DNA of 64,000 nucleotides from Lepidostoma basale (lineage: Eukaryota; Arthropoda; Insecta; Trichoptera; Lepidostomatidae). Under the pieces are notes generated by a model. That model ran no database searches, was not told where the DNA came from, and saw only the letters and a list, made by a program, of their open reading frames with translations. Numbering within the stretch: position 1 is the first letter of the stretch; every line of letters begins with the position of its first letter. A program made the translations under genes and the position numbers. Positions 63,981 through 64,000 of this stretch are shown here, piece after piece. The stretch spans positions 3,472,001-3,536,000 of the forward strand of contig JAHDVF020000840.1 of assembly GCA_022606425.2 (NCBI GenBank), written 5' to 3'.

Positions 63981-64000
63981 TAGAGGTGAGAACATGACGT

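Noticed and set aside
1..64000. LTR retrotransposon or endogenous virus
   Set aside because: I found no long terminal direct repeats, primer-binding site, gag or integrase motifs. All reverse-transcriptase pieces are non-LTR.

Overview
This is an AT-rich, intron-bearing, repeat-packed insect chromosome segment. The one host gene I can support is a three-exon Ras-like small GTPase on the minus strand (34581-40765). Almost everything else is mobile-element debris: dozens of 5'-truncated LINE tails, tRNA-derived SINEs, Tc1/mariner, pogo, hAT and TTAA-type DNA elements, and many foldback repeats. The insect assignment rests on the repeat repertoire and the GTPase. The order is uncertain; a beetle or moth with a large genome would fit.

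Layout. 1-8000: foldback repeats, tails of several LINE families, a head-to-head pair of tRNA-derived SINEs. 8000-15600: a deleted mariner-like element, LINE tails, a SINE broken by a hAT element with clean 8-bp target duplications. 16000-21700: more LINE tails, a (TG)n tract and a TTAA element. 21780-23560: the best-preserved LINE, a CR1/L2-type reverse transcriptase with a frameshift. 23600-34500: AT-rich sequence with foldback repeats, a pogo-like element carrying a nested LINE, and further LINE tails. 34581-40765: the GTPase gene, whose two introns hold a hAT element, a LINE tail, a TTAA element and foldback repeats. 41000-64000: the same repeat families again, plus a deleted mariner.

The most interesting signal is structural. 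At least six unrelated-looking repeat families share one RNA-like blueprint: a CUGANGA-like box, one extra A or U, a 3-6 bp hairpin, GAAA, a short self-complementary palindrome, then UH. This is the secondary structure and conserved core of a type I hammerhead ribozyme with a stem III so short that it would have to act as a dimer. Such minimal hammerheads are known from Penelope-like elements and retrozymes. Here many occur as divergent, head-to-head pairs inside palindromic elements. I call the families HL1-HL6 below. Single copies are usually decayed; a few keep every core base. No reverse transcriptase or other protein is visible in these elements, so how they move is open.

A second theme is parasitism of LINE 3' ends. 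A short non-coding repeat shares the terminal ~60 bp and the (TTAG)n tail of the commonest LINE, and one tRNA-derived SINE family comes with two different 3' tails. All structural statements are from reading the sequence by eye; no search or folding program was run.
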